Source: Streptomyces qinzhouensis
Lineage (GTDB): Bacteria > Actinomycetota > Actinomycetes > Streptomycetales > Streptomycetaceae
Direction of reading: 5' to 3'
Length of the DNA stretch: 64,000 nt
Assembly: GCF_007856155.1 (NCBI RefSeq)
Contig: NZ_CP042266.1
Location: 6,634,001-6,698,000, forward strand
In this document: positions 8,643-18,269 of the stretch, piece after piece
Layout of the letters: each line of letters starts with the position of its first letter
Position numbering within the stretch: the first letter of the stretch is position 1
Translations under genes and position numbers: made by a program
Notes under the pieces: generated by a model
What the model saw: only the letters and a program-made list of their open reading frames with translations
Told to the model about the DNA's origin: nothing
Databases searched by the model: none

Positions 8643-9881
8643 GTGTCCCCGTACCGACAAGTGACGGGCTATCGGACACTGCTGACGAACAGCCGGGTGG
8701 GATGGTGGCTGGTCGCCACGGTCGGTACCCGGCTCGCCGTCTGCACGATTCCCCTCGGAGCCGTCTTCGCGGCCGAGGAGCACACCGGCTCCTACGCCTG
8801 GGGCGCCGTCATCGCCGGTGCCTTCGCGGGCGGCGAGGCGATCGGCGCGCCCAGGATGGGGGCCCGCTTCCGGCACCGGCCGCTCCGAAAGGAACTCGCG
8901 GGCGTCGCGGTGATCGAGGCGATCGCGCTGGTCGCCATGGTCGTCACGCTGTCCCTCGGCAGCCCCCTGGCCGCCGCGGCTCTCGCGGCCGTCGGCGGCG
9001 CCGCGGCGAGCGGGACCTTCGGCGGACTGCGGACCCTGATCGTCCATCTCGTACCCGGATCCCGGGAGAAGGCGCTGGCATTCGATGTGATGGTCAATCA
9101 GGTGTGCCAGATCGCGGGTCCCGCGCTGGCCGCCGCCCTGGCCGTGGCGTGGACCGCCGACCTACCCCTGCTGATCGTCTGTGGCGGTCTGCTGGTCGTC
9201 GCCGCCTCGGCCGTCAAACTCCCGGACTCCGTCACCGCCGGGGAGGACCGCGCCACAGGCCCGGAGCGGGCCCGGCCGCCGACCTCGGCCGTCATCCGGG
9301 CGATCCGGCCGTCCCTGATCGTGGCCACACTGGTGCTGATGCTCCAAGCCGTACTGGAGGTCGCCCTTCCCGGCATCATCGGCGATCGCGACGGACCGCC
9401 CGCCTGGGCCGGACTCGCCCTCTCCGGGCTCGCGGTCACCAGCATCGTCGGCAGTTTCCTCTACGGCCTCCGGCGCTGGGCCGGCCGCCCGCACCACCAC
9501 ACCCTGGTCCTGTCCGGGGTGTTCGCCCTGATCGTCACCGCCGTGGGCATGATCTCCTCCCCGGTCAAGACCGTCGTCCTGGTCGCCGCCTGCGGTTTCT
9601 TCCAGGCCGCGGCGACCACGGCACGGAGCCTCACGGTGACCGAGGTACTCCCCGCCGAGGACTGGCCCGTGGGCTTCTCGCTGCTCTACTCCTGGGGGGC
9701 GGTCGGCTTCACCGTGGCGACCGGGGTGAGCGCCCTGTTCCTCGCGGCCGGAGTCGCGGACGCCCTGCTGACCGTCTTCGGCGTCATCGGTCTGGTGGGC
9801 TCCGTCCTGATCTGGTGGTTCGAGCGCGGCACCCTCGCGGCCGGGGCCGAGCGGACGAACGCCACCGGAGTCAGAACCTGA
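8643..9881 (+). CDS. MFS transporter
   Basis: A 412-residue major facilitator with about 12 hydrophobic segments and no signal peptide. Segments include LVATVGTRLAVCTIPLG at the N-terminus and VADALLTVFGVIGLVGSVLIW near the end. The GTG start follows the radical SAM stop directly (TGAGTG), so the two genes are an operon. The most economical reading is that it exports the radical SAM product, or a metabolite related to it. The 3' end overlaps the convergent nuclease-fold gene by 11 bp. The substrate cannot be inferred from sequence alone. Confidence 0.85.
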   Translation: MSPYRQVTGYRTLLTNSRVGWWLVATVGTRLAVCTIPLGAVFAAEEHTGSYAWGAVIAGAFAGGEAIGAPRMGARFRHRPLRKELAGVAVIEAIALVAMVVTLSLGSPLAAAALAAVGGAAASGTFGGLRTLIVHLVPGSREKALAFDVMVNQVCQIAGPALAAALAVAWTADLPLLIVCGGLLVVAASAVKLPDSVTAGEDRATGPERARPPTSAVIRAIRPSLIVATLVLMLQAVLEVALPGIIGDRDGPPAWAGLALSGLAVTSIVGSFLYGLRRWAGRPHHHTLVLSGVFALIVTAVGMISSPVKTVVLVAACGFFQAAATTARSLTVTEVLPAEDWPVGFSLLYSWGAVGFTVATGVSALFLAAGVADALLTVFGVIGLVGSVLIWWFERGTLAAGAERTNATGVRT

Positions 9882-10860
9882 CCCTGGCCAGGACCGGGAG
9901 ATGGTCGCTCCCGGTCCGGTCCAGGGCGCGGATATGGGCGATCTTCGCGTTCCTGGCGAGGATCTGGTCGATCCGGGCCAGCGGCAGTGAGGCGGGCCAG
10001 CTGAACGCCAGGGCGCCCGCCGGGGCGTGGAGCTGGGAGGTGACGGGCGACAGGCCGCGGTCGGCGACGGTGGAGTTCAGATCGCCCATGAGAAGGACCC
10101 GGTCCGTCTCCTCGGCCTCGATGGCCCGGCCGAGATAGCGGGCGCTCTCGTCACGGCGGGCCGTGCCGAAGCCCGAGGACGGCGACATCCGGACGGACGG
10201 GAGATGCGCCACGTACACCGCGATCTCGCCCTTCGGGGTGTGCGCGGTGGCGCGCAGACCGCGCCGCCAGTCCCGGGGGACGTCCTTGGGGCGGATGTCG
10301 ACCGGGCGGATATCGGTGAGGGGGTGGCGGGACCAGAGGGAGACCGTGCCTTCGACCGCGATATGCGGATGGGTGGGGGAGAGGACCTCGCGGTAGGCGG
10401 GCAGGGCGGCCGGGGTGACCTCTTCCAGGGCGATCAGATCGGGTTTCGCCTCGGCGAGTTTCCGGGCCGTGCCCGCCGGGTCCGGGTTGACGTCGCTGAC
10501 GTTGTGCTGGAGGGCCGTGAGGTCGTACGGGGCGTTCTCGTCCACGAGGAGGGTGCCGCCGTGGGCGATCAGCCAGGCCGCGCCCGGCAGGGCGCAGGCC
10601 CCCAGCGCCAGGGCCGAACGGCGCCACAGCGCGGCGACGGCGAGCGGGAGGACCGCCAGCGGCAGCCAGGGCTGGAAGGTCTCCAGCAGGCTGCCGACGC
10701 GTGGTCCGGCGTTCGGGACCGGGTCCGGGTAGAGGGACACCAGGGCCAGCAGGGCCGCGAGGCCGGCGACGACCCGGGCCCGGCGCCACTGGCCCGGGCC
10801 CAGCCAGCGGGAACAGCGCTGCCGGGCGGCGGCTTCCTGGGCCGTACCGTCGGGTCTCAT
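9871..10860 (-). CDS. Endonuclease/exonuclease/phosphatase-fold membrane protein
   Basis: A 329-residue protein with three N-terminal membrane segments (about residues 29-105) and an extracellular EEP domain (about 110-329). Fold markers are QHNVSD, ALEEV (metal-binding glutamate), MGDLNST and the terminal GSDHLPVLA histidine motif. Homologues with the same layout are common in actinobacteria and probably cleave phosphodiesters outside the membrane, but no substrate is established. AGGAG upstream supports ATG 10860. It overlaps the convergent MFS gene by 11 bp. Confidence 0.87.
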   Translation of the reverse strand: MRPDGTAQEAAARQRCSRWLGPGQWRRARVVAGLAALLALVSLYPDPVPNAGPRVGSLLETFQPWLPLAVLPLAVAALWRRSALALGACALPGAAWLIAHGGTLLVDENAPYDLTALQHNVSDVNPDPAGTARKLAEAKPDLIALEEVTPAALPAYREVLSPTHPHIAVEGTVSLWSRHPLTDIRPVDIRPKDVPRDWRRGLRATAHTPKGEIAVYVAHLPSVRMSPSSGFGTARRDESARYLGRAIEAEETDRVLLMGDLNSTVADRGLSPVTSQLHAPAGALAFSWPASLPLARIDQILARNAKIAHIRALDRTGSDHLPVLARVRF

Positions 10861-11081
10861 GCGCCACTCCTGTCGGGGGACTGCGGGATCCCCGGAGACG
10901 ACGTCATCGTACGAACGTGCGGTTCCCGGCGGTGTGGCCGGGGTCGGCGGGGTGCGGTGAGCGGCGGGCTGCGCGCGACGAGCGGCCCGCCTCGCACGCC
11001 GGGCGGACCCGGGCGCGGGACTGTGCGGACGGGCCTGGACCCGGACTCGGCCCGGGAGCGCGCGGGCGCCCGGGGCGGCGG

Positions 11082-13091
11082 TCAGCCCACGTGGATCCGG
11101 GGGCGGCGGGCCGGGTCCGGTTCAGCGCGGCGCAGGACCTCGCGGACGACGGGTGCGGTCTCGCCCTGGCCGAAGACCAGGAACTGGAGCAGATGGCTCA
11201 CCGGATGCCCCTCGGTCCAGGTGAAGTACGCGTGCGGGATCTCCCCGGTCTCGTCCCGCAGCCGCATCAGGACCGCCGCGATCGTGTTCGGTACGGTCGG
11301 GCCCGCGACCCTCAGCCGCCGTACCCCGTACCGCTCGGAGCCGTGGACCACCAGATCCTCGGTGAAGTCCGACGAGTCCCGGATCACGACCTCCAGGAAG
11401 AGCAGCGGCCGTTTGCCGGGGATATGAGTCTCCTCGCGTTTGCGGTACTCCTTGGCCCGGTACTCCGCCTTGGTGTGCTCCGTCGGATCGCTGGCGACGA
11501 TCAGCAGCGGCCCCTTCGCCGCCGCCTCGTGGACCAGGCGCTCCGCCGTACTGTCGAAGACGACGTCCGCCGCCCGCAGCTCGAACGCCCGGTGGATCCG
11601 GGAGGCGAAGGACGTCGTCAGGATCGCGAAGATGAACAGCCCGGCGATCTTGATGCCGTCGGGGCGTTCGATGACATTGGTGACCGTCGTATAGAGGAAG
11701 ACGGCCGTGATCGTGCCGAAGCCGATCGTCGCCCGCCGGTCCCCGGCCTGCTGCGCGAAGACGGTGACCGCCAGGGCGGCCGACAGCATCAGGACCAGCA
11801 CCCCGGTGGCGTACGCCCCGCTCTGCTTGTCGACGTTCGCGTCGAAGTACAGCGTGATGCCGACGGCGATCGCCATGAAGACCAGGACGAGCGGCCGGAC
11901 CGCCCTGGTCCATTCGGGTGCCATGCCGTAGCGGGGGAGGAAACGGGGCACCAGATTCAGCAGTCCGGCGAGCGCCGAGGCCCCGGCGAACCACAGGATG
12001 AGGATCGTCGAGACGTCGTACACCGTCCCGAAGACCTCGCCCAGCTCCTGATGGGCGAGAAAGGCCAGGGCGCGGCCGTTCGCCGGGCCGCCGGACTCGA
12101 AGGCCGGTTCGGGGATCAGCATCACCGTGCACAGGCTGGACAGCAGCAGAAGGCAGCTCATGATCAGCGCGGCGGTGGTGAGCAGCTTGCGGGTATCGCG
12201 GATCCGCCCGGCCGGATTCTCGTACGTATCGCCAGGATCGCCCTTGATCTGCGGCATCACCGCCACCCCGGTCTCGAAGCCGGACATGCCGAGCGCCAGC
12301 TTCGGGAAGACGATCAGCGCCACGCCGACGGCCGCCAGGGGGGAGGAGTGCTCGGCGAGCATCGCGTGCCACCAGTCGCCGACGACCACCGGCTCCGACA
12401 GGATCCGGGCCGCCGAGGCGACGATCACCACCACATTGAGCAGCAGATAGACGGCGACCAGCGGTACGGCCACCCCGATGGCCTCGCGGAAACCCTTCAG
12501 GAACACCGCGCCGAGGAGACCGATGAGACCGAGGGTGATCCAGAGGTTCTCGCCGTGCAGCCAGGTGGGGGCGTACGGGTTCTCGACGATATGCGCCGAG
12601 GCGTCGGCGGCCGACAGGGTGATCGTGATGATGAAGTCGGTGGCCGCGAACCCCAGCAGGACCAGGACCAGCAGTTTCCCCGTCCACCAGGACAGCATCC
12701 GCTCCAGCATGGCGATGGAGCCCTCACCGTGCGGTGAGCGGCGGGCCACCCGGCGGTAGACCGGGAGGGCGCCGAAGAGGGTCAGCGCGATCAGCACCAG
12801 GGTCGCCAGCGGGGAGACCAGACCGGCGGCGAGGACCGCGATACCGGGGGCGTAACCGAGGCTGGAGAAGTAGTCGACACCGGTCAGGCACATCACCCGG
12901 TACCAGCGGTGGCCCCCGGCCTCGGCGGGCTCGCTGCGGTGTGGGCCCGGGTGGTGGGCGGTCTGTTCGCTCAGCCCCTGGAGCAGCCAGGCACGGCAGC
13001 GGGCGGCGGTCGTACCGCCGTCACCGTCGCCGTCGCCGGGCGCTGCCGCGGAGGCGGAGGCCCGCGGTCCGCCGGTACCCGCTCCGCTCAT
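11082..13091 (-). CDS. APC-superfamily permease divergent from kdp
   Basis: A 669-residue transporter with a hydrophilic N-terminus (about 65 residues), a 12-helix APC core beginning near [16 protein letters not shown], and a C-terminal cytosolic domain of roughly 170 residues ending RRPRIHVG. It is usually annotated as an amino acid permease. Its position back-to-back with the Kdp potassium pump suggests that it may instead, or also, transport K+, as the APC-family protein KimA does; this is inference. The region to the 27-aa ORF is 234 bp and should hold both promoters. Confidence 0.8.
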   Translation of the reverse strand: MSGAGTGGPRASASAAAPGDGDGDGGTTAARCRAWLLQGLSEQTAHHPGPHRSEPAEAGGHRWYRVMCLTGVDYFSSLGYAPGIAVLAAGLVSPLATLVLIALTLFGALPVYRRVARRSPHGEGSIAMLERMLSWWTGKLLVLVLLGFAATDFIITITLSAADASAHIVENPYAPTWLHGENLWITLGLIGLLGAVFLKGFREAIGVAVPLVAVYLLLNVVVIVASAARILSEPVVVGDWWHAMLAEHSSPLAAVGVALIVFPKLALGMSGFETGVAVMPQIKGDPGDTYENPAGRIRDTRKLLTTAALIMSCLLLLSSLCTVMLIPEPAFESGGPANGRALAFLAHQELGEVFGTVYDVSTILILWFAGASALAGLLNLVPRFLPRYGMAPEWTRAVRPLVLVFMAIAVGITLYFDANVDKQSGAYATGVLVLMLSAALAVTVFAQQAGDRRATIGFGTITAVFLYTTVTNVIERPDGIKIAGLFIFAILTTSFASRIHRAFELRAADVVFDSTAERLVHEAAAKGPLLIVASDPTEHTKAEYRAKEYRKREETHIPGKRPLLFLEVVIRDSSDFTEDLVVHGSERYGVRRLRVAGPTVPNTIAAVLMRLRDETGEIPHAYFTWTEGHPVSHLLQFLVFGQGETAPVVREVLRRAEPDPARRPRIHVG

Positions 13092-13275
13092 TCGCGCTCC
13101 AGGGTTCTGCGGCCGGATTGCGACGTTCCGTAGTCCGCCGTGTGGTCCCTGACATCCTCACCCGGCCCCGTGTTCCCGGCAGCCCGTACGGACTCCGTAA
13201 TAGACGCGTCAAGAGCGGTCACCGCACCGTAAGGGACGTGTCAACGGAGCCGGTGAACCGTTCGAAACGGGGTTT

Positions 13276-13307
13276 GCTCGAACAGTCCGAAACCGAGTAG
13301 TTCGAGC
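13276..13307. promoter_or_regulatory. Inverted repeat upstream of the kdp operon
   Basis: GCTCGAAC (13276-13283) and GTTCGAGC (13300-13307) are perfect 8-bp inverted repeats separated by 16 bp. They end 18 bp before the first kdp-leader start codon. This may be a regulator site or a leader stem. No c-di-AMP riboswitch consensus was recognised here. Confidence 0.4.
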
Positions 13308-13325
13308 AGAAAACAGGAGCTCACG

Positions 13326-13409
13326 ATGGCCGATGTGGCCTTCGTCGTCACCACGATCGCGGTGTTCGCGCTGGTGGCCGTCATCGCCAAGGGGGTGGCG
13401 AAGCTGTGA
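13326..13409 (+). CDS. 27-residue hydrophobic peptide preceding kdpF
   Basis: ATG 13326 preceded by AGGAG at a good distance opens a 27-codon frame. It encodes one transmembrane helix (VAFVVTTIAVFALVAVIA) with a basic C-terminus. The TGA overlaps the kdpF GTG (GTGA). In size and topology it resembles KdpF, the small lipid-like subunit that stabilises the KdpFABC complex, but it lacks the terminal PERF of that family. It may be an extra Kdp-associated micro-subunit or a translational leader. It is too short for standard gene finders. Confidence 0.65.
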   Translation: MADVAFVVTTIAVFALVAVIAKGVAKL

Positions 13410-13495
13410 CCACCGAGAACATCGTCGGCCTGATCGTCGCCGTCGCCCTTCTGGGCTATCTCGTCCTCGCCCTTCTGTACCCGGAGAGGTTCTAG
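13406..13495 (+). CDS. kdpF: K+-transporting ATPase subunit KdpF
   Basis: A 29-residue single-helix subunit, with [21 protein letters not shown] matching the family signature (helix followed by L.PE.F; the motif runs over residues 9-29). KdpF stabilises the high-affinity potassium P-type ATPase in the membrane. The GTG start overlaps the stop of the preceding micro-ORF, and kdpA begins 7 bp after the TAG. The order F-A-B-C is the standard one. Confidence 0.88.
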   Translation: MTTENIVGLIVAVALLGYLVLALLYPERF

Positions 13496-13502
13496 CCCCG
13501 AC

Positions 13503-15191
13503 ATGAGTTCCGTACTTGCCGGCGTGCTCCAGCTGCTGGCGCTGATCGCCGCGCTCGCACTGGTGCACCGTCCCCTCGGCGACTACATGGCCCGGGTCTA
13601 CTCCTCCGACAAGCATCTGCGGGTCGAGAAGTGGATCTACAAGGCGATAGGCGCCGACCCGAACACGGAGATGCGGTGGACCGCCTATCTCCGCGGGATC
13701 CTGGCCTTCTCCGCCGTATCGGTCCTCTTCCTCTATCTGCTCCAGCGGGTGCAGGGTTCGCTCCCGGGTTCGCTCGGCTTCCAGTCGATCGACCCGGACC
13801 AGGCCTTCAACACCGCCGCCTCGTTCGTCGCCAACACCAACTGGCAGTCCTACTACGGCGAGCAGGCCATGGGCCATGTCGTCCAGACGGGCGGCCTCGC
13901 GGTCCAGAACTTCGTCTCCGCCGCCGTCGGCATGGCCGTCGCCGTCGCACTGGTCCGCGGCTTCGCCCGCAGCCGCACCGGTGAACTGGGCAACTTCTGG
14001 TCCGACCTGGTGCGCGGCGTGACCCGCATTCTGCTGCCCATCTCCGTGATCGGCGCGATCGTCCTGGTGTCCATGGGCGCCATCCAGAACTTCGCGGGCA
14101 TCCACGACGTCGGCCAGTTCATGGGCGGCAGCCAGCAGTGGAACGGCGGCGCGGTCGCCTCCCAGGAGGTCATCAAGGAGCTGGGCACCAACGGCGGCGG
14201 CTACTTCAACGCCAACTCCGCCCACCCCTTCGAGAACCCCAACCCGCTCTCCAACCTGCTGGAGATCTTCCTCATCCTGCTGATCCCGTTCTCCCTCACC
14301 CGGACCTTCGGCCGGATGGTCGGCAGCGTCAAGCAGGGCTACGCGATCCTCGGCACGATGGCGCTGATCTGGGTCGGCTTCACCGCTCTGATGATGTGGA
14401 CCGAGTTCGCCCACCCGGGCCCGGCCTTCCAGGACGCGGGCGGGGCGACGGAGGGCAAGGAGGTCCGCTTCGGCATCGGCGGCTCGGCGATCTTCGCCGT
14501 GGCCACCACCCTCACCTCCACCGGAGCGGTCAACAGCTTCCACTCCTCCTACACCGGCTTCGGCGGCGGCATCACGATGCTGGGCATGCAGCTCGGCGAG
14601 ATCGCCCCCGGCGGTGTCGGCTCCGGACTCTACGGAATGCTGATCATGGCCATCATCGCGGTGTTCATCGCCGGACTGATGGTCGGCCGCACCCCCGAGT
14701 ACCTGGGCAAGAAGATCGGCACCCGCGAGATCAAACTCGCCGCCTGCTACATCCTCGTCACCCCGGTCCTGGTACTCGGCTTCACCGCTCTCGCGATCGC
14801 CCTGGAGACCCCGCCGGAGTCCATGACCAACACCGCCGCCAACGCGGTCGCGAACTCGGGCGCGCACGGATTCTCCGAGATCCTGTACGCCTACACCTCC
14901 GGCGCCAACAACAACGGCTCGGCGTTCGCCGGACTCAACGCCGACACCCCGTGGTTCAACACCACCATCGGGCTCGCGATGCTGCTGGGCCGCTTCCTGC
15001 CGATGGTCCTCGTACTGGCGCTCGCCGGCTCGCTGGCCGAGCAGCGGCCCGTACCCGCCACCGCGGGAACCCTCCGTACCGAGAAGCCGCTCTTCACCGG
15101 GCTGCTGGTCGGCACGATCCTCATCATCACCGGACTGACCTACTTCCCGGCCCTCGCGCTGGGCCCGCTCGCCGAAGGGCTTGCGTCATGA
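13503..15191 (+). CDS. kdpA: K+-transporting ATPase subunit KdpA
   Basis: The 562-residue channel-like subunit of the KdpFABC pump, which selects K+ outside and passes it to KdpB. There are ten hydrophobic helices. Selectivity-filter-like segments are visible, for example [10 protein letters not shown] near residue 115 and [18 protein letters not shown] near residue 230. The length matches the usual ~560 residues. The stop overlaps the kdpB start (ATGA at 15188-15191). Confidence 0.96.
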   Translation: MSSVLAGVLQLLALIAALALVHRPLGDYMARVYSSDKHLRVEKWIYKAIGADPNTEMRWTAYLRGILAFSAVSVLFLYLLQRVQGSLPGSLGFQSIDPDQAFNTAASFVANTNWQSYYGEQAMGHVVQTGGLAVQNFVSAAVGMAVAVALVRGFARSRTGELGNFWSDLVRGVTRILLPISVIGAIVLVSMGAIQNFAGIHDVGQFMGGSQQWNGGAVASQEVIKELGTNGGGYFNANSAHPFENPNPLSNLLEIFLILLIPFSLTRTFGRMVGSVKQGYAILGTMALIWVGFTALMMWTEFAHPGPAFQDAGGATEGKEVRFGIGGSAIFAVATTLTSTGAVNSFHSSYTGFGGGITMLGMQLGEIAPGGVGSGLYGMLIMAIIAVFIAGLMVGRTPEYLGKKIGTREIKLAACYILVTPVLVLGFTALAIALETPPESMTNTAANAVANSGAHGFSEILYAYTSGANNNGSAFAGLNADTPWFNTTIGLAMLLGRFLPMVLVLALAGSLAEQRPVPATAGTLRTEKPLFTGLLVGTILIITGLTYFPALALGPLAEGLAS

Positions 15192-17293
15192 GCACGATAA
15201 CTCCCTCCAGGGCGCCCCATTCGGACGTGCCCACCGGCCATCAGCCGGCCGGCGGACGGGTCGGCGGCGGCTTCTTCGACCCCCGGCAACTCCTCACCTC
15301 CCTGCCCGTCGCGCTGCGCAAGCTCGACCCGCGGATCATGGTGAAGTCCCCGGTCATGTTCGTGGTGCTGATCGGCTCCGTACTGACCACCGGACTCTCC
15401 CTGGCCGACCCCGGCGACTGGTTCGGCTGGGCGATCACCGTCTGGCTCTGGCTCACGGTGCTCTTCGCCAATCTCGCCGAGGCCGTCGCCGAGGGCCGCG
15501 GCAAGGCCCAGGCCGACACCCTGCGCAAGGCCAAGACCGACACCGTCGCCCGCCGCATCACCGGCACGACGGAGGAGCAGGTCCCCGGCACCGAACTGCG
15601 CATCGGCGATCTGGTCGTCTGCGAGGCCGGGGACATCATCCCCGGCGACGGCGATGTCGTCGAAGGCGTCGCCTCGGTCGACGAGTCCGCCATCACCGGC
15701 GAGTCCGCGCCCGTCATCCGGGAGTCCGGCGGCGACCGCAGTGCCGTCACCGGCGGCACCAAGGTCCTCTCCGACCGGATCGTCGTCAAGATCACCACCA
15801 AGCCGGGCGAGACCTTCATCGACCGGATGATCGGCCTCGTCGAGGGCGCCTCCCGGCAGAAGACCCCCAACGAGATCGCCCTCAACATCCTGCTCGCCTC
15901 GCTGACCGTCGTCTTCCTGCTGGCCGTCGTCACCCTCAAGCCTTTCGCGGTCCACGCGGGTGCCGACGAGCAGACGTCGATGATCGTGCTGAGCGCCCTG
16001 CTGGTCTGCCTCATCCCGACCACCATCGGCGCCCTGCTCTCCGCCATCGGCATCGCCGGCATGGACCGGCTGGTCCAGCGCAATGTGCTCGCCATGTCCG
16101 GCCGGGCCGTCGAGGCCGCGGGCGATGTGTCGACCCTCCTCCTGGACAAGACCGGCACCATCACCCTCGGCAACCGGCAGGCCGCCGAGTTCGTCCCGGT
16201 CCGCGGCGGCACCGCCGCCGAACTCGCGGACGCCGCCCAGCTGTCGTCGCTCGCCGACGAGACCCCCGAGGGCCGCTCCATCGTCGTCCTCGCCAAGGAG
16301 AAGTACGGGCTGCGCGAGCGCCACCAGGGCGAACTCGAAGAGGCCGAGTGGATCGCCTTCACCGCACAGACCCGGATGTCCGGAGTCGACGTCGACGGGC
16401 GCAGGATCCGCAAGGGCGCCACCGGATCGGTGGTGAAGTGGGTCGAGGAACAGGGCGGCGAGATCGCCGCGGACGCCGACCGGCTCACCGACGAGATCTC
16501 CAAAGCGGGCGGTACGCCGCTGCTGGTCGCCGTCGAGGACCGCGGCGGCGCCCGGATCCTGGGCGTCATCCACCTCAAGGACGTCGTCAAGGAAGGCATG
16601 CGCGACCGGTTCGACGAACTGCGCCGCATGGGCATCAAGACCGTCATGATCACGGGCGACAACCCGCTGACGGCCAAGGCCATCGCCGAAGAGGCGGGCG
16701 TCGACGACTTCCTCGCCGAGGCCACCCCCGAGGACAAGATGGCCCTCATCAAGCGGGAGCAGGCGGGCGGCAAGCTCGTCGCCATGACCGGCGACGGCAC
16801 CAACGACGCCCCGGCACTCGCCCAGGCCGACGTGGGTGTCGCGATGAACACCGGCACCTCGGCCGCCAAGGAGGCCGGGAACATGGTGGATCTCGACTCC
16901 AACCCCACCAAACTCATCGAGATCGTCGAGATCGGCAAGCAGCTCCTCATCACCCGGGGCGCGCTGACCACCTTCTCCATCGCCAACGACGTCGCCAAGT
17001 ACTTCGCGATCATCCCGGCGATCTTCACCGCCGCCTACCCCGGCCTCGACACGCTCAACGTCATGCGGCTCCACTCGCCGGAGTCCGCGATCCTCGCCGC
17101 CGTCATCTTCAACGCGCTGATCATCATCGCCCTGGTGCCCCTCGCCCTGCGCGGGGTGCGCTACCGGCCCACCAGCGCCGACAAGATGCTCCGCCGCAAC
17201 CTCGGGATCTACGGATTCGGCGGACTGATCGCCCCGTTCATCGGCATCAAGCTCATCGACCTCATCATCTCCGCTATCCCTGGCATCGGGTGA
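15188..17293 (+). CDS. kdpB: K+-transporting P-type ATPase subunit KdpB
   Basis: The 701-residue catalytic subunit of the Kdp pump, which hydrolyses ATP through an aspartyl phosphate. The phosphorylated residue is D320 in DKTGT, TGES of the actuator domain is at 170-173, and the hinge motif [11 protein letters not shown] is present. ATG 15188 was chosen for its ATGA overlap with kdpA and the typical short N-terminus; a much longer upstream frame only reads kdpA in the wrong phase. All catalytic motifs are intact. Confidence 0.97.
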   Translation: MSTITPSRAPHSDVPTGHQPAGGRVGGGFFDPRQLLTSLPVALRKLDPRIMVKSPVMFVVLIGSVLTTGLSLADPGDWFGWAITVWLWLTVLFANLAEAVAEGRGKAQADTLRKAKTDTVARRITGTTEEQVPGTELRIGDLVVCEAGDIIPGDGDVVEGVASVDESAITGESAPVIRESGGDRSAVTGGTKVLSDRIVVKITTKPGETFIDRMIGLVEGASRQKTPNEIALNILLASLTVVFLLAVVTLKPFAVHAGADEQTSMIVLSALLVCLIPTTIGALLSAIGIAGMDRLVQRNVLAMSGRAVEAAGDVSTLLLDKTGTITLGNRQAAEFVPVRGGTAAELADAAQLSSLADETPEGRSIVVLAKEKYGLRERHQGELEEAEWIAFTAQTRMSGVDVDGRRIRKGATGSVVKWVEEQGGEIAADADRLTDEISKAGGTPLLVAVEDRGGARILGVIHLKDVVKEGMRDRFDELRRMGIKTVMITGDNPLTAKAIAEEAGVDDFLAEATPEDKMALIKREQAGGKLVAMTGDGTNDAPALAQADVGVAMNTGTSAAKEAGNMVDLDSNPTKLIEIVEIGKQLLITRGALTTFSIANDVAKYFAIIPAIFTAAYPGLDTLNVMRLHSPESAILAAVIFNALIIIALVPLALRGVRYRPTSADKMLRRNLGIYGFGGLIAPFIGIKLIDLIISAIPGIG

Positions 17294-17298
17294 CGACC

Positions 17299-17976
17299 AT
17301 GAACACCTCTGTACGGAACACGGGACGGCTTCTCTCGGCCGGCCTGCGGGCCCTGATCGTCCTCAGTGTCATCTGCGGCGTCCTCTACCCGCTCGCCGTC
17401 ACCGGGGTCGCCCAGACCCTCTTCAACGACCAGGCCAACGGCTCCGAGATCACGTCCGACGGCAAGGTCGTCGGCTCCTCCCTCATCGGGCAGCAGTACC
17501 ACCTGCCGAAGCAGAACCCCGACGATCCGGAGGAGGCCCCCCGGCCCGACCTGCGGTGGTTCCAGCCCCGCCCGGCCAACGGCCTCGGCAGCAACAGCGT
17601 CAACACCCAGTACTCGCTCATTCTGTCCGGTGCCACCAACCGGGCCGGGAACAACACCGAGCTGATCCAGTGGGTGAAGGACGCGAAGAAGGCGGTCATC
17701 GCCGACAACTCGACGGCCGACTACCGCCCGAAGGCCGCGGACATCCCGCCGGACGCCGTCACCTCCTCCGGCTCGGGCCTCGACCCGCATATCTCGCCCG
17801 AGTACGCGGAACTCCAGGTCAAGCGGGTCGCCGAGCGCAACAAGCTCGACCCGGACCGGGTGGAGAAGCTGCTGAAGGAGCACACCGACGGACGGATCCT
17901 GGGCTTCATCGGGGAGCCGAGGGTCAATGTCCTCGAACTCAACACAGCCCTGAAGGAGCTGACCGAGAAGGGCTGA
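17299..17976 (+). CDS. kdpC: K+-transporting ATPase subunit KdpC
   Basis: A 225-residue subunit with one N-terminal membrane helix (ALIVLSVICGVLYPLAVTG) and an extracytoplasmic domain, as in KdpC proteins that stabilise the pump. An in-frame GTG at 17290 overlaps the kdpB stop (GTGA) and would add three residues; I cannot exclude it. Family hallmarks are the SGSGLDPHISP segment and the terminal VNVLELN. There is no kdpDE pair downstream; a strong terminator follows. Confidence 0.94.
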   Translation: MNTSVRNTGRLLSAGLRALIVLSVICGVLYPLAVTGVAQTLFNDQANGSEITSDGKVVGSSLIGQQYHLPKQNPDDPEEAPRPDLRWFQPRPANGLGSNSVNTQYSLILSGATNRAGNNTELIQWVKDAKKAVIADNSTADYRPKAADIPPDAVTSSGSGLDPHISPEYAELQVKRVAERNKLDPDRVEKLLKEHTDGRILGFIGEPRVNVLELNTALKELTEKG

Positions 17977-18092
17977 CGGTTGCCTCCGGCGGGGTCGGGG
18001 GACGGGCCCCGGGGCCGCGGCGCCCGACAGGGGGTCCGGCCCCGCTCGCCGTCGCCGGGCGCCGAAGGGCCGCGGAGCCCGGCGCCGCCCGC

Positions 18093-18152
18093 ACCGGAAC
18101 AACGCCGTCTCGGGTACGGGTCACCTCGTACCCGAGACGGCGTTGTGCCGGT
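18093..18152. terminator. Long hairpin terminator after kdpC
   Basis: Arms 18093-18118 and 18127-18152 pair over 26 bp with one mismatch around an 8-nt loop (18119-18126). It lies 117 bp after kdpC and upstream of the ABC exporter promoter, so it insulates the two transcription units. No U tract follows, as is usual in high-GC actinomycetes. The rest of the 293-bp gap holds only the leaderless exporter promoter. Confidence 0.8.
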
Positions 18153-18256
18153 CCGGTCCGGAGCGGTTGCGGGTGCTGCCGGGCCGCATCCGCAACTCAT
18201 TTTCACGGGTGGTTGACAGCTGTGAAATCGATTCGTGGCCGAACCTCCCCGCCGCC

Positions 18257-18262
18257 TACTGT
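18257..18262 (+). promoter_or_regulatory. -10 hexamer of leaderless ABC exporter promoter
   Basis: TACTGT ends 7 nt before ATG 18270. There is no Shine-Dalgarno sequence. A TTGACA-like -35 occurs further upstream (around 18212), but its distance to this hexamer is too long for a standard pair. Confidence 0.45.
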
Positions 18263-18269
18263 GCCCTCC

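Noticed and set aside
10701..12737. Long open frame (678 codons) opposite the APC permease
   Set aside because: It is antisense to a clear transporter gene; the composition is the mirror of GC-rich third positions and shows only Arg/Gly/Gln-rich low complexity.
13092..13325. ydaO-type c-di-AMP riboswitch upstream of kdp
   Set aside because: Searched by eye for the conserved purine-rich junctions and found none; only a simple 8-bp inverted repeat is present.
15140..17074. Long minus-strand frame opposite kdpB
   Set aside because: kdpB on the plus strand has all P-type ATPase motifs; the antisense frame is Gly/Asp-rich shadow sequence.
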